Below are positions 7,916 to 8,702 of a stretch of DNA of 8,702 bases, piece by piece; the first letter of the stretch is position 1; every line of letters begins with the position of its first letter. The stretch comes from Cellvibrionales bacterium UBA2618 (lineage in GTDB: Bacteria; Pseudomonadota; Gammaproteobacteria; Pseudomonadales; Porticoccaceae). The notes beneath the pieces are model-generated. The model made no database searches, was not told where the DNA came from, and was given only the letters and a program-made list of their open reading frames with translations. A program made the translations under genes and the position numbers. The stretch covers positions 1 to 8,702 of the forward strand of contig DDJS01000074.1 of the NCBI GenBank assembly GCA_002339165.1, read 5' to 3'.

Positions 7916-7967
7916 TCTTAAGTGCTTTGGGGAGATGCTCGGCCGATCGGCGGTTCGCTCTCGATGG

Positions 7968-7989
7968 CGACGGCAATTGATGACCGTCG
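7968..7989. repeat. Weak hairpin after the SDR gene
   Basis: CGACGG and CCGTCG pair around the loop CAATTGATGA, about 50 bases after the SDR stop codon. It is GC-rich but short and is not followed by a T-run, so at best it is a weak or factor-assisted transcription end. Confidence 0.25.
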
Positions 7990-8019
7990 GTAAGATGTGT
8001 GGCCGGTGCGTTGTGGTAT

Positions 8020-8035
8020 TGGCCACTGTCCAAAA
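8020..8035 (+). promoter_or_regulatory. Recurrent 16-base motif, copy 2 (possible regulator site)
   Basis: TGGCCACTGTCCAAAA, differing from the minus-strand copy at 3748-3763 at one base. It lies 255 bases before the start codon of the second dehydrogenase and 40 bases before the large inverted repeat. Two near-identical 16-mers in an 8.7-kb window, both in noncoding DNA ahead of paralogous genes, are unlikely to be accidental. Confidence 0.45.
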
Positions 8036-8074
8036 AACGTCGTTAAAACCGCGCTGATCTCAGTTCGATATAGT

Positions 8075-8100
8075 TAATTAACATTATCTAATGTTAATTA
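8075..8100. promoter_or_regulatory. Perfect 26-base inverted repeat, probable operator
   Basis: Arms TAATTAACATTA and TAATGTTAATTA are exact reverse complements, 12 bases each, around a two-base centre TC. The AT-rich arms and lack of a T-run argue against a terminator; the size and symmetry suit a site for a dimeric regulator such as a TetR- or GntR-family protein. It is 190 bases upstream of the second dehydrogenase start. No regulator gene is in the window, so the binding protein is unknown. Confidence 0.6.
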
Positions 8101-8290
8101 TGGCGCTATTTAATGCGCGCTAGCGATACAGAATTGCCAGCGACGCAAGCGCTCTACGAGGATTATTCATAGCGCAAATTTATGCTTTGATAGCCAAGTG
8201 ATGTTAGACGCCAGTAGCAACATAACGCTAAATCAACGCTCAAATATTGCTATGCAACCGTCGCCATAAACCATCGGGCACAGACGCTTT

Positions 8291-8702
8291 ATGAATAACC
8301 CCCATTTAAATTCTCGGGACGAGGATTTTTATCTATACGAGTTCCTCGACAGCCAACCGCTGTTGCAACGGCCGCGCTATGCGCAGCATTTTATTGAGAT
8401 ATTTAACGCTGCGATTGAGGGCGCCAAAGCGATAGCAAATAAGTACTTCGCTAATCATTACAGCAAGAGCGATGCGAATGAGCCAACCTTTGACGGGACG
8501 GTTGTCCATCTGGTTCCGGAGACTCAAAAAGCCTGGGACGCTGTTGCAGACTTTGGCTTGATGGCGGCGCAGCATGATGACAGCGAGGGTGGATTGCAGT
8601 TGCCCGAAATTATCTGCAAGGTTGCTGGAGCCTATATTCAGGCGGCGTTGGAACGGATCGAACGAGTTACCGACAAATTATTGCTGGTTATCGCAACAGA
8701 TC
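8291..8702 (+). CDS. Second acyl-CoA dehydrogenase (paralogue), 5' part only, possibly frameshifted
   Basis: The first 119 codons encode an N-terminal domain clearly related to the dehydrogenase at 4119-5918: SRDEDFYLYEFL matches NRRDLDFMLYETL, and PRY, EP-F, VPE and EGGLQLPE line up with PRY, EPAF, IPE and IGGMQVPT without large gaps. ATG 8291 is the only good start, since an in-frame stop lies at 8267-8269; no clear ribosome site precedes it. After AYIQAA (ending 8647) the frame gives LERIERVTDK, unlike the first enzyme. One base further along, from 8661, the DNA encodes NELPTNYCWLSQQI, which lines up with NTAVFNYLFLSQGV of the first enzyme. The two parts join if bases 8648-8660 (13 bases) are left out. 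This suggests an insertion that breaks the gene, or an error near the end of the sequence. The gene runs past the window edge, so catalytic residues cannot be checked. Confidence 0.75.
   Translation, partial: MNNPHLNSRDEDFYLYEFLDSQPLLQRPRYAQHFIEIFNAAIEGAKAIANKYFANHYSKSDANEPTFDGTVVHLVPETQKAWDAVADFGLMAAQHDDSEGGLQLPEIICKVAGAYIQAALERIERVTDKLLLVIATD

Larger units (their letters stand above)
7916..8290. other. Intergenic region between the SDR and the second dehydrogenase
   Basis: These 375 bases carry no convincing gene. Going rightward they hold a six-base-pair hairpin at 7968-7989 (CGACGG and CCGTCG around a ten-base loop, without a T-run), the second copy of the 16-base motif at 8020-8035, and a perfect 26-base AT-rich inverted repeat at 8075-8100. 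Base composition turns clearly AT-richer from about 8065. No strong -35/-10 pair or classical terminator was found, but the palindrome and motif suggest that a promoter for the second dehydrogenase lies here. Confidence 0.7.

Noticed and set aside
7148..8026. A 292-codon open frame on the minus strand opposite the SDR gene
   Set aside because: It is antisense to a gene with all SDR catalytic motifs; its translation shows no recognisable domain and is the mirror of the SDR codon pattern.
8160..8297. Similar segments ATTATTCATAGCG (near 8162) and CGCTTTATGAATAA (near 8285) in inverted orientation
   Set aside because: The match is imperfect, the arms are about 110 bases apart, and one overlaps the start codon; chance is a sufficient explanation.
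8333..8575. An 80-codon minus-strand frame inside the second dehydrogenase
   Set aside because: The plus strand encodes the conserved ACAD N-terminal domain here, so the minus frame is a shadow.

Overview
The window reads as chromosomal DNA of a Gram-negative bacterium, most likely a free-living gammaproteobacterium. The reasons are a periplasmic iron-binding protein gene with a Fur-like operator, a second secreted enzyme with a Sec-type signal peptide, moderately GC-rich coding DNA, and an SDR that resembles Pseudomonas RhlG. No mobile element, RNA gene, CRISPR array or phage gene was seen. The taxonomic placement is inference.

Left part (1-3711, minus strand): a compact ferric-iron ABC importer operon, read right to left as substrate-binding protein (2616-3650), double-length permease (955-2625, TTG start) and ATPase (962 to beyond base 1, so its C-terminus is missing). 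Adjacent genes overlap by 10 and 8 bases, which suggests translational coupling. A Fur-box-like 19-mer at 3674-3692 lies on the predicted -10 element, so the operon is probably repressed by Fur when iron is plentiful.

Middle (3651-4118): a 468-base divergent intergenic region. It holds the iron promoter and Fur site, one copy of a 16-base motif (TGGCCATTGTCCAAAA, minus strand) and a short palindrome.

Right part (4119-8702, plus strand): a catabolic-looking cluster. A 599-aa acyl-CoA dehydrogenase is followed by an exported metallo-beta-lactamase-fold hydrolase (143-base gap), an RhlG-like short-chain dehydrogenase (93-base gap), a 375-base intergenic region, and the start of a second, paralogous acyl-CoA dehydrogenase. 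The 375-base gap carries a second near-identical copy of the 16-base motif (plus strand) and a perfect 26-base inverted repeat, so the two dehydrogenase genes may share a regulator. The second dehydrogenase seems to lose its frame near 8648-8660; dropping 13 bases restores a match to the first, so it may be a pseudogene or contain a sequence error.

A working model is that a secreted hydrolase opens an ester, lactone or thioester, the acid enters the cell and is activated to a CoA thioester, and an ACAD and an SDR oxidise or reduce it. The substrate cannot be read from the sequence. I see no link between this cluster and the iron importer beyond adjacency.
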